Below are positions 42,987-52,630 of a stretch of DNA of 64,000 nt, one piece after another (the stretch's first letter is position 1; every line of letters starts with the position of its first letter). Source of the DNA: Lacunisphaera sp. (GTDB lineage: Bacteria > Verrucomicrobiota > Verrucomicrobiia > Opitutales > Opitutaceae); the NCBI GenBank assembly GCA_029945445.1, contig JAQSCO010000009.1:124001-188000 (forward strand). Reading direction: 5' to 3'. A program made the position numbers and the translations under genes. A model generated the notes under the pieces. That model was not told the DNA's origin. It did not search any database and was given only the letters and a program-made list of their open reading frames with translations.

Positions 42987-45218
42987 ATGATCGTGGGCGT
43001 CCAGCCGCTGGCGGGGTTCGACAAGCTCCTGCACTACTCGGTGCCGGAGACGCTCCGCGCCGCCCTGCGGGCCGGCTCGCTGGTGCGCGTGCCGATCATG
43101 AACCGCTCGCACCTCGCCCTTGTGCTGGAGACAAACGCCGTGCCGGACGTGCCGGTCGCGAAGCTCAAGGCCGTCAGCGCGGTGCTGCACGATTTCCCGG
43201 CCCTGACGCCCGACCTGCTCGAGCTCGCGCGCTGGATGTCCGGCTACTACGCCGCCCGCATGGAGGGCGTGCTGGAGGCGATGATCCCCGCCGCGGTCCG
43301 CGGCGAGGCGCAGCTCAAGTCCGAGAAATACCTGAGCCTCGTCGACCCGGTCGCACCTGAGCGGCTCGTCGCGCTGCGCAAGAAGGCCCCGCAGCAGGCG
43401 CGGCTCCTCGAGTTTCTCCAGCAGCAGTTCCGGCCGGTGAAGAAATCCCTCGTGCTGTCGCGGCTCGACGCCACCGCCGCCGTCGTGAGCGCGCTGCTCA
43501 AGCGCGGCCTCGTGCGCGAGGAGGTGCGGCACGTCGAACGCGTCGCTTACCCGGACAACTGGACGGGCGGCGAGGTCGTGACCGGTCTGCCGCCGAAGCT
43601 CATGGACGAGCAGGCCGCCGTCGTGAAATCCGTCGGCGAAAGCCTGACGAAAGGGAAATTTGCCGTGCACCTGCTGCATGGCGTCACCGGCTCGGGCAAG
43701 ACCGAGGTCTATCTCCGTGCCGTCGAGCAGGTGCTGGCCGCGGGCGGCAGCGCCATCTACCTCGTGCCGGAGGTCGCGCTGACGCCCCAGACCGTGGCGC
43801 GGCTGCGCGGGCGCTTTGAGTCGGCCGGCCACCAGACGGTCGTCTGGCACAGCCACCTGAGCGAGGGCGAGCGGCTCGACGGCTGGACCGCGCTGGCGAC
43901 AGGCAAGGCGAGGGTGGTCGTCGGCGCGCGCTCCGCGGTGTTCGCCCCGGTGCGCGACCTGCGGCTCATCGTCGTGGACGAAGAACACGAGCCGGCCTAC
44001 AAGCAGGACGAGACGCCGCGCTACCACGGGCGCGACGTGGCGGTTTACCGGGCCAAGCTCGCGAGTGCCGTCTGCCTGCTCGGCTCGGCGACGCCCTCGC
44101 TGGAGTCCTTCGCCAACGTCCGCGCCGGCAAATACCAACTCGACCTACTGCTGAAGCGCGTCGACGACAAGAAACTCCCCGACATCCACATCGTGGACAT
44201 GCGCATCGAGGTGATGCGCCAGCGCGGGCTCGTGACCCTCTCGCGGGTGCTGGTGGACCACATGCACCAGCGCTTCGCGCGGAAGGAGCAGATCATTCTC
44301 TTCATCAACCGCCGCGGCTACTCGTCGAGCATGCAATGTCGCAAGTGCGGCCACGTGGAGGAGTGCCCGCATTGCAGCGTGGCGATGACCTACCACCGGG
44401 CGGACGAGACCTTGAAGTGCCACCTGTGCGGCCACCAGCGCGGTGCGCCGGCGGTGTGCCCGAGCTGCGCGGCGCCCGACATTCGCTGGCGCGGGCTCGG
44501 CACGCAGCGCGTCGAGGAGGCGGTGCGGCGCGTGCTGCCGCGCGCGCGGCTCGAGCGCATGGACACGGACACCATGGCGAAGAAACACCGGTTCCGGCAG
44601 ATCCTCGGTGATTTCCGCGCCGGCAAGATCGACGTGCTCATCGGCACGCAGATGATCGGCAAGGGGCTGGATTTCCCGAATGTCACGCTCGTCGGCCTCG
44701 TCGACGCCGACCTCTCGATGCACGTGCCGGACTTCCGCGCGAACGAGCGCACCTTCCAGCTCATTGTGCAGGTGGCCGGCCGGGCCGGACGCGGCGATCG
44801 CGCGGGCGAGGTCATCGTGCAGACCTTCACGCCGAAGGCCGACGCCATCCAGTTTGCGAAGCGGTCGGACTTCGACGGATTTGCCGAGGCCGAGCTGGCC
44901 GTGCGCAAGAAGTTCAACTATCCGCCCTACCGGCACCTGATCCATCACCTGTTCCGCGGGCCGAATCCGGAGAAGATCCGGTTCTTCGCCGAGCACTGGG
45001 TGAAGCAGGTCGAGAAGACGCTCGGCGGCGCCGTGGAGATCCGCGGCCCGGTCCCGTCGCCGATCGAGAAGGTGAAGGACGAGTATCGTTTCCAGATCTG
45101 GTATTTCTGCGCGCGCGCCACGAAGGTCGTGCCGGAGCTCGTAAAGCTGCAAGCCACGGTCAAATGGCCGGCCGACGTCACGCAGGTGCTCGACGTTGAC
45201 CCGATGAGCCTGATGTGA
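42987..45218 (+). CDS. priA: Primosomal protein N' (replication restart helicase PriA)
   Basis: A 743-residue protein. The N-terminal 3'-DNA-binding domain (MIVGVQPLAGFDKLLHYSVP) is followed by Walker A GVTGSGKTEVYLR near residue 235, DEEH in VVDEEHEPAYKQ near 330 and late helicase motifs. The eight-cysteine zinc region spans ~450-500 (CRKCGHVEECPHC, CHLCGHQRGAPAVCPSC). It reloads DnaB at stalled forks. ATG at 42,987 gives the conserved N-terminus. The frame is open upstream to 42,831, but those 52 residues are basic and unconserved. Confidence 0.95.
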   Translation: MIVGVQPLAGFDKLLHYSVPETLRAALRAGSLVRVPIMNRSHLALVLETNAVPDVPVAKLKAVSAVLHDFPALTPDLLELARWMSGYYAARMEGVLEAMIPAAVRGEAQLKSEKYLSLVDPVAPERLVALRKKAPQQARLLEFLQQQFRPVKKSLVLSRLDATAAVVSALLKRGLVREEVRHVERVAYPDNWTGGEVVTGLPPKLMDEQAAVVKSVGESLTKGKFAVHLLHGVTGSGKTEVYLRAVEQVLAAGGSAIYLVPEVALTPQTVARLRGRFESAGHQTVVWHSHLSEGERLDGWTALATGKARVVVGARSAVFAPVRDLRLIVVDEEHEPAYKQDETPRYHGRDVAVYRAKLASAVCLLGSATPSLESFANVRAGKYQLDLLLKRVDDKKLPDIHIVDMRIEVMRQRGLVTLSRVLVDHMHQRFARKEQIILFINRRGYSSSMQCRKCGHVEECPHCSVAMTYHRADETLKCHLCGHQRGAPAVCPSCAAPDIRWRGLGTQRVEEAVRRVLPRARLERMDTDTMAKKHRFRQILGDFRAGKIDVLIGTQMIGKGLDFPNVTLVGLVDADLSMHVPDFRANERTFQLIVQVAGRAGRGDRAGEVIVQTFTPKADAIQFAKRSDFDGFAEAELAVRKKFNYPPYRHLIHHLFRGPNPEKIRFFAEHWVKQVEKTLGGAVEIRGPVPSPIEKVKDEYRFQIWYFCARATKVVPELVKLQATVKWPADVTQVLDVDPMSLM

Positions 45219-45231
45219 CCAATATACGCCA

Positions 45232-46656
45232 ATGCGGATCTACTTCATGGGCATTTGCGGGACGGCGATGGGCAACGCCGCGTTGCTGGCGCGTGCCGCC
45301 GGCCATGAGGTCTCCGGCGCCGACCAGGGTGTCTACCCGCCGATGAGCACGGTGCTCGCCGCGGCGGGCATCACCTTGCACGAGGGCTACGACCCGGCGC
45401 GGCTGGAAAAACTCGCGCCCGAGCTCGTGGTCGTCGGCAACGCCATGTCGCGCGGCAACCCCGAGGTCGAGTGGCTACTCGACACCCGCGCCATCCGCTA
45501 CACGTCGCTGCCCGCGCTGCTTTACGACTCGGTGCTCTCGGTGCGCCGCAACATCGTCGTCGCTGGCACGCACGGCAAGACGACCACGACGGCGCTTACG
45601 GCCTTCCTGCTGCGCGAGAACGGCCGCGACCCGGGTTTCCTGATCGGCGGCGTGCCGCTCGACCCCCCGGTCGGCAGCGAGCTCGGCACGCTGGCGGATC
45701 CGTTTGTCATCGAGGGCGACGAATACGACAGCGCGTTCTTCGACAAGCGCAGCAAATTCATCCACTATGCGCCGCATATCGCGGTGCTGAACAACCTCGA
45801 ATTCGACCACGCCGACATTTTCCGCGACCTCGCCGACGTGCAGCGCACCTTCTTCCACCTGACCCGCATCGTGCCGCGCAATGGCTGGATCGTGCTCAAC
45901 GGCGACGACACCAACCTCGCCGCGCTCGGGCCGCTGCGGTGGACGCGGGTGGTGCGCGTCGGCACGGGGGAGAAGAACGACCTGCGGATCGTAGGCTTCA
46001 CCGAGACGGCGGACGGCGCCAGCTTCAAGCTCCGCTGGTGGGGCGAGCCCTGGGCGGACGTGCGCTGGACGCAGCCGGGCCTCTTCAATGCGCGCAACGC
46101 CGCCATGGCCGCCTGCGCCGCCGGCCTCGCACTGCACGCGGGCAACCCGATGAAATTGAAACTGGACGCGCTCGCGCGCTTCCGCGGCGTGAGGCGTCGG
46201 CAGGAACTGCTGATGAACACGCCGCAGCTGAAGGTCGTTGAGGATTTCGGCCACCACCCGACGGCGCTGGCGGAGACACTGCAGTCGTTCCGCGCGCGTT
46301 TCCCGGGGCACGTCATCCACGCGGCGTTCGAGCCGCGCAGTAACACGTCGCGGAAGCGAATCCTGCAGGCGGCCTTCATGCGCGCGCTGGCGCTGGCCGA
46401 CGAAGTCTACCTCGGCGCCGTGGCCCGCCCGGAGCTGCTGAAGGACGAGGAGCGCTTCGACATCGAGGCCGTCATCCAGCACCTCGCCACGCAGGGGGTC
46501 AACGCCTACACGGCGCCGACGCACGCGGCGCTGCTCGAGATTCTCCGGAAGAACACGGCGGAAATCACCGACCGGCCTCAGCTCGTGGTGTTCTTCACCA
46601 ACGGATCGTTCGACGGGATCATCGGGAAGTTTGTCGCCGCGAACAAGGCGACCTGA
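45232..46656 (+). CDS. mpl: UDP-MurNAc:L-Ala-gamma-D-Glu-meso-DAP ligase
   Basis: A 474-residue Mur ligase family protein: MRIYFMGICGTAMGNAALLARAAGHEVSGADQGVY, AGTHGKTTTT at residues 111-120 (ATP site), EGDEYDSAFFDKRSKFIHY and LEFDHADIF. The E-x-D-E-Y-D-x-A-F-F-D-K-R-S-K-F block is specific for Mpl rather than MurC. It recycles the murein tripeptide by attaching it to UDP-MurNAc in the cytoplasm. It starts 13 bases after priA and ends directly against the rimO stop (46,656/46,657) with no spacer. Confidence 0.96.
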   Translation: MRIYFMGICGTAMGNAALLARAAGHEVSGADQGVYPPMSTVLAAAGITLHEGYDPARLEKLAPELVVVGNAMSRGNPEVEWLLDTRAIRYTSLPALLYDSVLSVRRNIVVAGTHGKTTTTALTAFLLRENGRDPGFLIGGVPLDPPVGSELGTLADPFVIEGDEYDSAFFDKRSKFIHYAPHIAVLNNLEFDHADIFRDLADVQRTFFHLTRIVPRNGWIVLNGDDTNLAALGPLRWTRVVRVGTGEKNDLRIVGFTETADGASFKLRWWGEPWADVRWTQPGLFNARNAAMAACAAGLALHAGNPMKLKLDALARFRGVRRRQELLMNTPQLKVVEDFGHHPTALAETLQSFRARFPGHVIHAAFEPRSNTSRKRILQAAFMRALALADEVYLGAVARPELLKDEERFDIEAVIQHLATQGVNAYTAPTHAALLEILRKNTAEITDRPQLVVFFTNGSFDGIIGKFVAANKAT

Positions 46657-48081
46657 TCACTGCGCCTGCTTGGCGACCTTGAATTCCGCGGGCTGCTCGC
46701 CCTTGGGCAACGCGAGCAGGTCGTAGTCCTGGTAGCCGGTGATCTTCACGTCGACGAATTCGCCGACGGGCAGCTCGCGCGGCACATAGACGCGGCCGTC
46801 GATGTCGGGGGCGTCGGCTTCGCCGCGGGCGACGCCGGGTTCCTCGACGAGGACCTTCAGAGTTTGGCCGACGTAGCTCTTGCTGACTTGACCGGCAATT
46901 TCCTGCTGCAGGGCCATGAGCTTGTGCCAGCGGGCTTCCTTCACCTTGGGCGCGATCTGATCGGGCATCTTGGCGCCGCGGGTGCCTTCCTCCTGCGAGT
47001 AACGGAACACGCCGAGGCGCTCGAACTTCGTCGCCTTGATGAACTCGCAGAGCTCGGCGACGTCGGCGTCGGTCTCGCCGGGGAAACCGACGATGAAAGT
47101 GGTGCGGACCGCGATGCCCGGGATCCCGGCGCGGATGCGCTTGATGAGGTCACGGATGTAGTCGCCGCTCGTCTCGCGCTGCATGCGCGCGAGCATGTTG
47201 TCGCTGATGTGCTGGAGCGGGATGTCGATGTAGCGGGCGACCTTCGGGCATTCGGCGATGGTCTTGATCAGCTCGTCGCTCCAGTGGGCCGGGTGCGTAT
47301 AGAGCAGGCGGATCCAGAAGTCGCCCTCGATGGCGTTGAGCTCGCGGAGGAGGGTGGTGAGGGCGGTGCCGCGGGAAGAATCGACCGGCGTGCGCGGGTT
47401 CGGGCGCTGCTCCCAGGTGTCCATGCCGAAGAAGGTCGTGTCCTGGGAGATCAGGTTGAGCTCCTTCACGCCTTCGCGCACGAGCTGGCGGGCCTCCTGG
47501 ACGACGCTGTCCACGGTGCGGCTGCGGTGGCGGCCGCGGATCTGCGGGATGATGCAGAAGGTGCACGGGTGGTTGCAGCCCTCGGCGATCTTGACGTAGG
47601 CAAAATGAGCCGGCGTGAGCCGGAAGCGCGGCGTGTCGTAGTCCGGGATGTAGGTGGACTTGCCCTCGATGAAATTGACCGGCGCCTCCTTCGGCCCGTT
47701 TTTCCCGCGCTCCTTGGCGTAGATGGCCTCGATGATCGGCGCGACCTTGGTGACCTGGTCGAGGCCGATGAAGGCGTCGACCTCGTCGTGCAGCGAGTTC
47801 GAGAGATCCTTTGAGAAGCGCTGGGCCATGCAGCCGGCGACAATGAGCTTCTGCTCCTTGCGGCGTTTCTTCATGCCCTTGTTCTGGTGGACCTCGAGGA
47901 TGTGGCCGATCGACTCCTCCTTGGACGAGTCGATGAACGAGCAGGTGTTGACGATCACGACGTCCGCCAGCTCGGCCTCGGGGATGACCTTCATGCCGGC
48001 CTGGTGGAGATGGCCGACCATGATCTCGCTATCGACGAGGTTTTTCGCGCACCCGAGGGAGATGAGGCTGACTTTGATCAT
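46657..48081 (-). CDS. rimO: Ribosomal protein S12 methylthiotransferase RimO
   Basis: A 474-residue radical SAM methylthiotransferase: MIKVSLISLGCAKNLVDSEIM and NTCSFIDSSKEESI (UPF0004 domain cysteines). The C-x3-C-x2-C cluster lies in EGCNHPCTFCIIPQIRGRHRSR at about residues 163-185, and a TRAM domain closes the protein. It methylthiolates Asp89 of ribosomal protein uS12. The long insertion KGMKKRRKEQKL between the first two domains is mildly unusual. It lies downstream of a tiny basic-protein gene, with a terminator between them. Confidence 0.96.
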   Translation of the reverse strand: MIKVSLISLGCAKNLVDSEIMVGHLHQAGMKVIPEAELADVVIVNTCSFIDSSKEESIGHILEVHQNKGMKKRRKEQKLIVAGCMAQRFSKDLSNSLHDEVDAFIGLDQVTKVAPIIEAIYAKERGKNGPKEAPVNFIEGKSTYIPDYDTPRFRLTPAHFAYVKIAEGCNHPCTFCIIPQIRGRHRSRTVDSVVQEARQLVREGVKELNLISQDTTFFGMDTWEQRPNPRTPVDSSRGTALTTLLRELNAIEGDFWIRLLYTHPAHWSDELIKTIAECPKVARYIDIPLQHISDNMLARMQRETSGDYIRDLIKRIRAGIPGIAVRTTFIVGFPGETDADVAELCEFIKATKFERLGVFRYSQEEGTRGAKMPDQIAPKVKEARWHKLMALQQEIAGQVSKSYVGQTLKVLVEEPGVARGEADAPDIDGRVYVPRELPVGEFVDVKITGYQDYDLLALPKGEQPAEFKVAKQAQ

Positions 48082-48093
48082 GTGCTATAAAGC

Positions 48094-48119
48094 AAAAAGG
48101 CGCGCCACGAGGGGCGCGC
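48094..48119 (-). terminator. Rho-independent terminator after the small basic gene
   Basis: On the - strand, a perfect 7-bp stem GCGCGCC / GGCGCGC with a 6-base loop is followed by CTTTTTG. It lies 28 bases after the small basic gene stop and 13 bases before the rimO start, so the two genes are probably separated transcriptionally. Confidence 0.85.
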
Positions 48120-48146
48120 GCTGGGGAGCGAAAAGCGGCCCGCGGC

Positions 48147-48251
48147 TTACTTCTTGGCCTTGCTGATGGCGGCCTTGAGGCGGGCATTGCGGCGCTTATG
48201 ATAGGCGACGCGGCGTTTCTTCTTGATGTGCTTGTTGAGTTGTTGACCCAT
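48147..48251 (-). CDS. Very small basic protein (34 aa), possibly ribosome-associated
   Basis: A 34-residue protein, MGQQLNKHIKKKRRVAYHKR followed by RNARLKAAISKAKK, nearly half Lys/Arg, with an Ala-rich helical end. Size and composition resemble small ribosomal or ribosome-bound proteins (bS21/bTHX-like), but it matches none with certainty. It has its own terminator, a 57-base leader before the rhodanese gene, and lies beside rimO, itself a ribosome-modifying gene. It was found by reading this gap directly. It could be a lineage-specific ribosomal protein. Confidence 0.75.
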   Translation of the reverse strand: MGQQLNKHIKKKRRVAYHKRRNARLKAAISKAKK

Positions 48252-48308
48252 GGATTGTTGGTGTGAGGGGAAACTTGTGCCTGAAAAGCCGCGCGTTAGT
48301 CAAGCGCC

Positions 48309-48629
48309 TCAATAACGCGCCAAACCAAGGTCGATTTGCTCCGCCCAGGCGTTGATGCCGCCGGCCACATTGGTGGCGTTGGCGAACCCGTTGGCGCGCA
48401 GGAACTGGGTCACCCGCTGGCTGCGGGTGCCGTGATGGCAAAAGACCAGGATTGGCCGGTCGCGGGGGAGGTCATCGAGGTTTTCCGGGATCTGCCGCAT
48501 GGGCATGTGCCGGCTGCCCGCCACGGCGCAGATCGCCACCTCGAACGGCTCGCGCACATCGAGCAGCAGGGCGCCGTCGCGGAGCAATTGCGCGGCGGTG
48601 GCAACGTCGACTTCGAGCGGCAGATCCAT
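48309..48629 (-). CDS. Rhodanese-like domain protein
   Basis: A 106-residue single-domain rhodanese, MDLPLEVDVATAAQLLRDGALLLDVREPFE. The active-site loop VFCHHGTRS has Cys64, and NVAGGINAWAEQID is the C-terminal signature. The family moves sulphane sulphur between thiols. An extended start at 48,671 (MLSRSALACC) is possible but would add an unconserved leader. It is transcribed away from manC; the gap between them holds a single-arm stuttering repeat. Confidence 0.92.
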   Translation of the reverse strand: MDLPLEVDVATAAQLLRDGALLLDVREPFEVAICAVAGSRHMPMRQIPENLDDLPRDRPILVFCHHGTRSQRVTQFLRANGFANATNVAGGINAWAEQIDLGLARY

Positions 48630-48702
48630 GGGCAGGGCCGTGCAACATGCGAGCGCGGACCGGGAAAGCAAACCCAGTTCTCGGTTGACCCCCCGCGAGC
48701 CT

Positions 48703-48733
48703 GATAAGACCTATAGGACGTATAAGCCCTATG
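48703..48733. repeat. Single-arm stuttering repeat at manC start
   Basis: A word of the type TATAAGACC / TATAGGACG / TATAAGCCC repeats three times and ends with CCTATG, which supplies the manC ATG at 48,731. No complementary arm was found nearby, unlike most other elements. It resembles the stuttering style, not the exact words, of the others. Confidence 0.65.
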
Positions 48734-49819
48734 CCCGAGAGATTTGTAGTCATCATGGCCGGCGGCCGCGGCGAGCGGTTCTGGCCCCAAAGCCGCGAGG
48801 CCACCCCCAAGCACCTGCTGCCCATCGTCGGCGACAAGCCGATGCTGGCCCAGACCGTCGACCGGGTGGCGGGCGTTGTGCCGCGGGAGAACGTCTTTGT
48901 CATCACGACCCAGGCCCAGCTCGCGGGCTGCCGGGGCGCCTGCCCGGACCTGCCGCCGGCCAACATCGTCGCCGAGCCCATGGGCCGCGACACCGCCGCC
49001 GCCACCGGCCTCGCCATGCTGCTGGTCAAGCAGCGCAACCCGACGGCGGCCTTCGCCATGCTGCCGGCCGACCATGTCATCAAGGACACGGTCGAATACG
49101 CCAAGCTGCTCAGCATCGCGTTCGAGTCCGCCGAGTCGGCCGATGTGCTCGTGACGCTCGGCATCAAGCCCGCGGCGCCCGAGACGGGCTTCGGCTACAT
49201 CCACCAGGCCGGCCTGTGGCGCAAGGTCGGCGGACATGACGTGATGGCCGTGAAGCGCTTCGTCGAGAAACCCGACCTCGAGACGGCCCAGGGTTACCTG
49301 GCCTCGGGCGAATATTTCTGGAACGCCGGCATGTTCGTCTGGCGCGTGCCGGTCGTGGAGGCCGCGTTCAAGGCGCATGCCGCCGAGCTTTACGCCGGGC
49401 TGGCCAAGCTCGAGGCCGCGGCGAAGTCCGCCGGCGGCTGGGCCAAGGCGCTCGCCGAGGTTTATCCGACACTGAAGAAAGTCTCCGTGGACTACGCGCT
49501 GATGGAAAAGTCCACCAACGTGGTCGTGGTGCCGGCGACGTTTGACTGGGACGACGTTGGCGCGTGGCCGGCGATCGCCAAGCATTTCACGCCGGACGCG
49601 CACGGCAATGTCCTGCGCGGCCACGCGATGGTCGAGGGCGGCACCCACAACATCGTTGTCTCGACCGACGGCCACTTGGTCGGCGTGATCGGCGTGAGCG
49701 ATCTCGTCGTGGTGCACACGCCCGAGGCGACGCTCGTTTGCCCCAAGGACAAGGCGCAGGAAATCAAGACGCTGCTCGAGCGGTTGAAGCAGGATCCCGC
49801 GAAGACGAAGTTTTTGTGA
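48731..49819 (+). CDS. manC: Mannose-1-phosphate guanylyltransferase
   Basis: A 362-residue nucleotidyltransferase: VVIMAGGRGERFWPQSREATPKHLLPIVGDKPML (G-G-x-G-x-R-x-W-P-x-S-R-x-x-x-P-K loop), PADHVIKD, and FVEKPDLETAQGYL at about residue 176. WNAGMFVWRV and TFDWDDVGAW follow, hallmarks of ManC/RfbM without the isomerase domain. It makes GDP-mannose, a donor that the polysaccharide locus could use. The start ATG comes from the end of the stuttering repeat. RuvX follows after 5 bases. Confidence 0.95.
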   Translation: MPERFVVIMAGGRGERFWPQSREATPKHLLPIVGDKPMLAQTVDRVAGVVPRENVFVITTQAQLAGCRGACPDLPPANIVAEPMGRDTAAATGLAMLLVKQRNPTAAFAMLPADHVIKDTVEYAKLLSIAFESAESADVLVTLGIKPAAPETGFGYIHQAGLWRKVGGHDVMAVKRFVEKPDLETAQGYLASGEYFWNAGMFVWRVPVVEAAFKAHAAELYAGLAKLEAAAKSAGGWAKALAEVYPTLKKVSVDYALMEKSTNVVVVPATFDWDDVGAWPAIAKHFTPDAHGNVLRGHAMVEGGTHNIVVSTDGHLVGVIGVSDLVVVHTPEATLVCPKDKAQEIKTLLERLKQDPAKTKFL

Positions 49820-49824
49820 GCGCC

Positions 49825-50253
49825 ATGCGCTGCCTGGGCATCGATTACGGCACGAAGCGCGTCGGTCTCGCCCACGGCGACGAGATCGGGGTGGCCACAC
49901 CGCTGCCGGCGCTCATTGACGCCGACGAGTCGGTGCGCTGGCAGAAGCTCGGCGAGCTCATCAAGGTGCGGCGCATCACCGACCTCGTGCTGGGTTATCC
50001 CTACAACATGGACGGCTCGGTCGGATTCAAGGCGAAGGAAGTCGACGCCTTCGCCGCCCGGCTGAAGGCGGCGTCCGGCCTGCCGGTGCACTTGGTGGAC
50101 GAGACGCTCACCAGCAACGAGGCGGAGTCCTCGATCGCGAAGAAGGACCGGCGCCACGTGCGCGCCAGCGGCCTCGTCGACTCACGGGCGGCCTGTTTGA
50201 TTTTGCAGGACTACCTCGACCAACACCTGCCCCCGGTGCCGCCTGCGGAGTGA
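49825..50253 (+). CDS. ruvX: Holliday junction resolvase-like RuvX (YqgF)
   Basis: A 142-residue RNase H-fold protein: MRCLGIDYGTKRVGLAHGDEIG with the first acidic residue, VLGYPYNMDGSVGFKAKEV, LVDETLTSNEAES and the late SRAACLILQDYLD. This is the YqgF/RuvX family, implicated in pre-16S rRNA 5' end processing and proposed as a resolvase. Length is typical. It lies 5 bases after manC, so the two are co-transcribed. ATG at 49,825 gives the conserved beta-strand start. Confidence 0.95.
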   Translation: MRCLGIDYGTKRVGLAHGDEIGVATPLPALIDADESVRWQKLGELIKVRRITDLVLGYPYNMDGSVGFKAKEVDAFAARLKAASGLPVHLVDETLTSNEAESSIAKKDRRHVRASGLVDSRAACLILQDYLDQHLPPVPPAE

Positions 50254-50273
50254 GCGGCACCGGACTCCCGGGC

Positions 50274-50936
<663 letters not shown>

Positions 50937-51045
50937 GGAGCGCCAGACTGCCGGCCGGCGGCGGTTTCGCTCAACTCTTTTCCGTTTAGGTCGCCGCGGC
51001 ATCTCCGGCTTGCCGCGGAGCGCCGCTCCGCCCAGTTTGCAGCGG

Positions 51046-51804
51046 ATGAACAAGCGCCCCCCCGCCTTCCTGTCGCGCTGGAAATGCACCTGTGCCTACG
51101 ACGGCACGCACTTCAACGGCTTCCAGAGCCAGGAGGGCGGCAACACCGTCCAGGACCTCGTCGAGCGGCAGCTGGCAAAGACCTTCGGCGCGAAAATCCG
51201 GATCCATGGCAGCGGCCGCACGGATTCCGGCGTGCACGCGCGGGCGCAGGTGTTCCATTTCGACGCCGCATGGAAGCACGGCGCCGACAAACTGCGCGTG
51301 GCGCTGCAGACCGGGCTGCCGAAGTCCATTCGACTGACCACGCTGCGCAAGGCGTCGCCGAAATTCCACGCCCGCTTTGACGCGAAGGGGAAGGTCTACC
51401 GCTACCACATCTACCTCGGCATGGCGGACCCGTTCACGACGGCGTGGTGCTGGTCGGTGCCGCGCGAGCTGGACTGGAAGGCGGTCGAGGCCGCGGCGAA
51501 GGTCCTTCGCGGCCTGCACGACTTCTGGGCCTTCTCCGGTGAGAACGATCGCACCTACGAGACGACCGTGCGCGACCTGCGCCGGCTCGACATTAGGCGG
51601 CGCGGGCGGAACGTCACGTTCACCTTCGAGGCCGACGGGTTTCTCTACAAGATGGTGCGCAGTCTGACCGGCGCACTGGTGAATGTCGGCCTCGGCAAGC
51701 TCACCGCGGCTGAGATCACGGAGCTGCTGAAAACGCGCAAGCGCATCCCGGCCGTGCAGACGGCCCCGCCGCAGGGGCTGTTTCTGGAGAAAGTGATCTA
51801 CTGA
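51046..51804 (+). CDS. truA: tRNA pseudouridine synthase A
   Basis: A 252-residue protein with the catalytic aspartate D60 in GSGRTDSGVHARAQVFHF and YDGTHFNGFQSQEGGNTVQ. FHARFDAKGKVYRYHIY and FLYKMVRSLTGALVNVGLGKL are TruA-specific blocks. It makes pseudouridine at positions 38-40 of tRNA anticodon stems. ATG at 51,046 starts just before the conserved core. The upstream in-frame ATG at 51,010 would add a short unconserved leader. Confidence 0.96.
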   Translation: MNKRPPAFLSRWKCTCAYDGTHFNGFQSQEGGNTVQDLVERQLAKTFGAKIRIHGSGRTDSGVHARAQVFHFDAAWKHGADKLRVALQTGLPKSIRLTTLRKASPKFHARFDAKGKVYRYHIYLGMADPFTTAWCWSVPRELDWKAVEAAAKVLRGLHDFWAFSGENDRTYETTVRDLRRLDIRRRGRNVTFTFEADGFLYKMVRSLTGALVNVGLGKLTAAEITELLKTRKRIPAVQTAPPQGLFLEKVIY

Positions 51805-51815
51805 ACAATGCATCG

Positions 51816-51876
51816 CACAGGAGGTAACGGAGCAAACAGAGGTTTCCTTTCTCCGTTCACTCTGTTTCCTCCTGTG
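51816..51876. repeat. Stuttering inverted repeat between truA and comF-like gene
   Basis: The left arm (51,816-51,841) reads CACAGGAGG-AACGGAG-AAACAGAG with small variations. The right arm (51,851-51,876) is the imperfect complement, around a 9-base loop. It begins 11 bases after the truA stop and ends 8 bases before the comF-like ATG. The same word is used inside the elements at 53,569 and 55,084. Confidence 0.85.
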
Positions 51877-51884
51877 ACGTCCCG

Positions 51885-52619
51885 ATGAATCCGGCGGTCA
51901 AACAACTCTGGCGCGACAAGCTTGATGTGGTTTTCCCGCGGAGCTGCGTGCATTGCGGCGGGGTGGTGGAGGGCGGGCGGCTGCGGCACTTGTGCCCGGC
52001 GTGCGAGCGGCAGCTGTTTGTCGTCGAGGCGCCGCATTGCACGACGTGCGGTCATCCCTTCTACGGCGAAACGGAGGTCAACCGCCTCTGCGAGCACTGC
52101 GAGGCGCTCGTGCCGGAGTTCGGCGAGGGCAAGACGGCGATCCTGTTGAAAGGCCCGGGCCGTTCCCTCGTGCATGCGCTCAAATACCACCATGGCCTGC
52201 ATGTGCTGGAGGACATCGCGGCCATCATGGCGGCGACACCGGGCTATGCGGCCTACCTGCGCGGGGCAGTGCTGGTGCCGGTGCCTTTGCATCCGCGAAA
52301 ATTGCGCGAGCGGCGCTACAACCAGAGCCTTTTCCTGGCCGAGTGCGCGATGCAGGCGACGGCGGGGGAGGCCCGCGTGGAGGAATTGCTTTGCCGGGCG
52401 GTGGATACGGTATCGCAGACGCATTACGACCGCGAGGCGCGCCAGAAGAACCTGAAAAATGCCTTTGCTTTGGCTCCGGGCGCCACCATTAATCCGGCCC
52501 AGCGTTACGTGCTGGTCGATGATGTTTTTACAACCGGTTCCACTCTCAATGCCTGCGCCACGGTCCTTCGCCGGGGCGGTGCGCTGAACCTCGACGTCGT
52601 CACCTTCGGGCACGGTTAA
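51885..52619 (+). CDS. ComF-family phosphoribosyltransferase-like protein
   Basis: A 244-residue protein. The N-terminal zinc ribbon has C-x2-C pairs (CVHCGG, CPAC) and further cysteines ([13 protein letters not shown]). The PRTase domain carries [21 protein letters not shown] and [18 protein letters not shown]. ComF proteins support natural transformation in some bacteria, acting after DNA uptake, but are also found where competence is unknown. No other competence gene is nearby. The start follows a stuttering repeat. Confidence 0.9.
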   Translation: MNPAVKQLWRDKLDVVFPRSCVHCGGVVEGGRLRHLCPACERQLFVVEAPHCTTCGHPFYGETEVNRLCEHCEALVPEFGEGKTAILLKGPGRSLVHALKYHHGLHVLEDIAAIMAATPGYAAYLRGAVLVPVPLHPRKLRERRYNQSLFLAECAMQATAGEARVEELLCRAVDTVSQTHYDREARQKNLKNAFALAPGATINPAQRYVLVDDVFTTGSTLNACATVLRRGGALNLDVVTFGHG

Positions 52620-52630
52620 GCTATCTCCGC

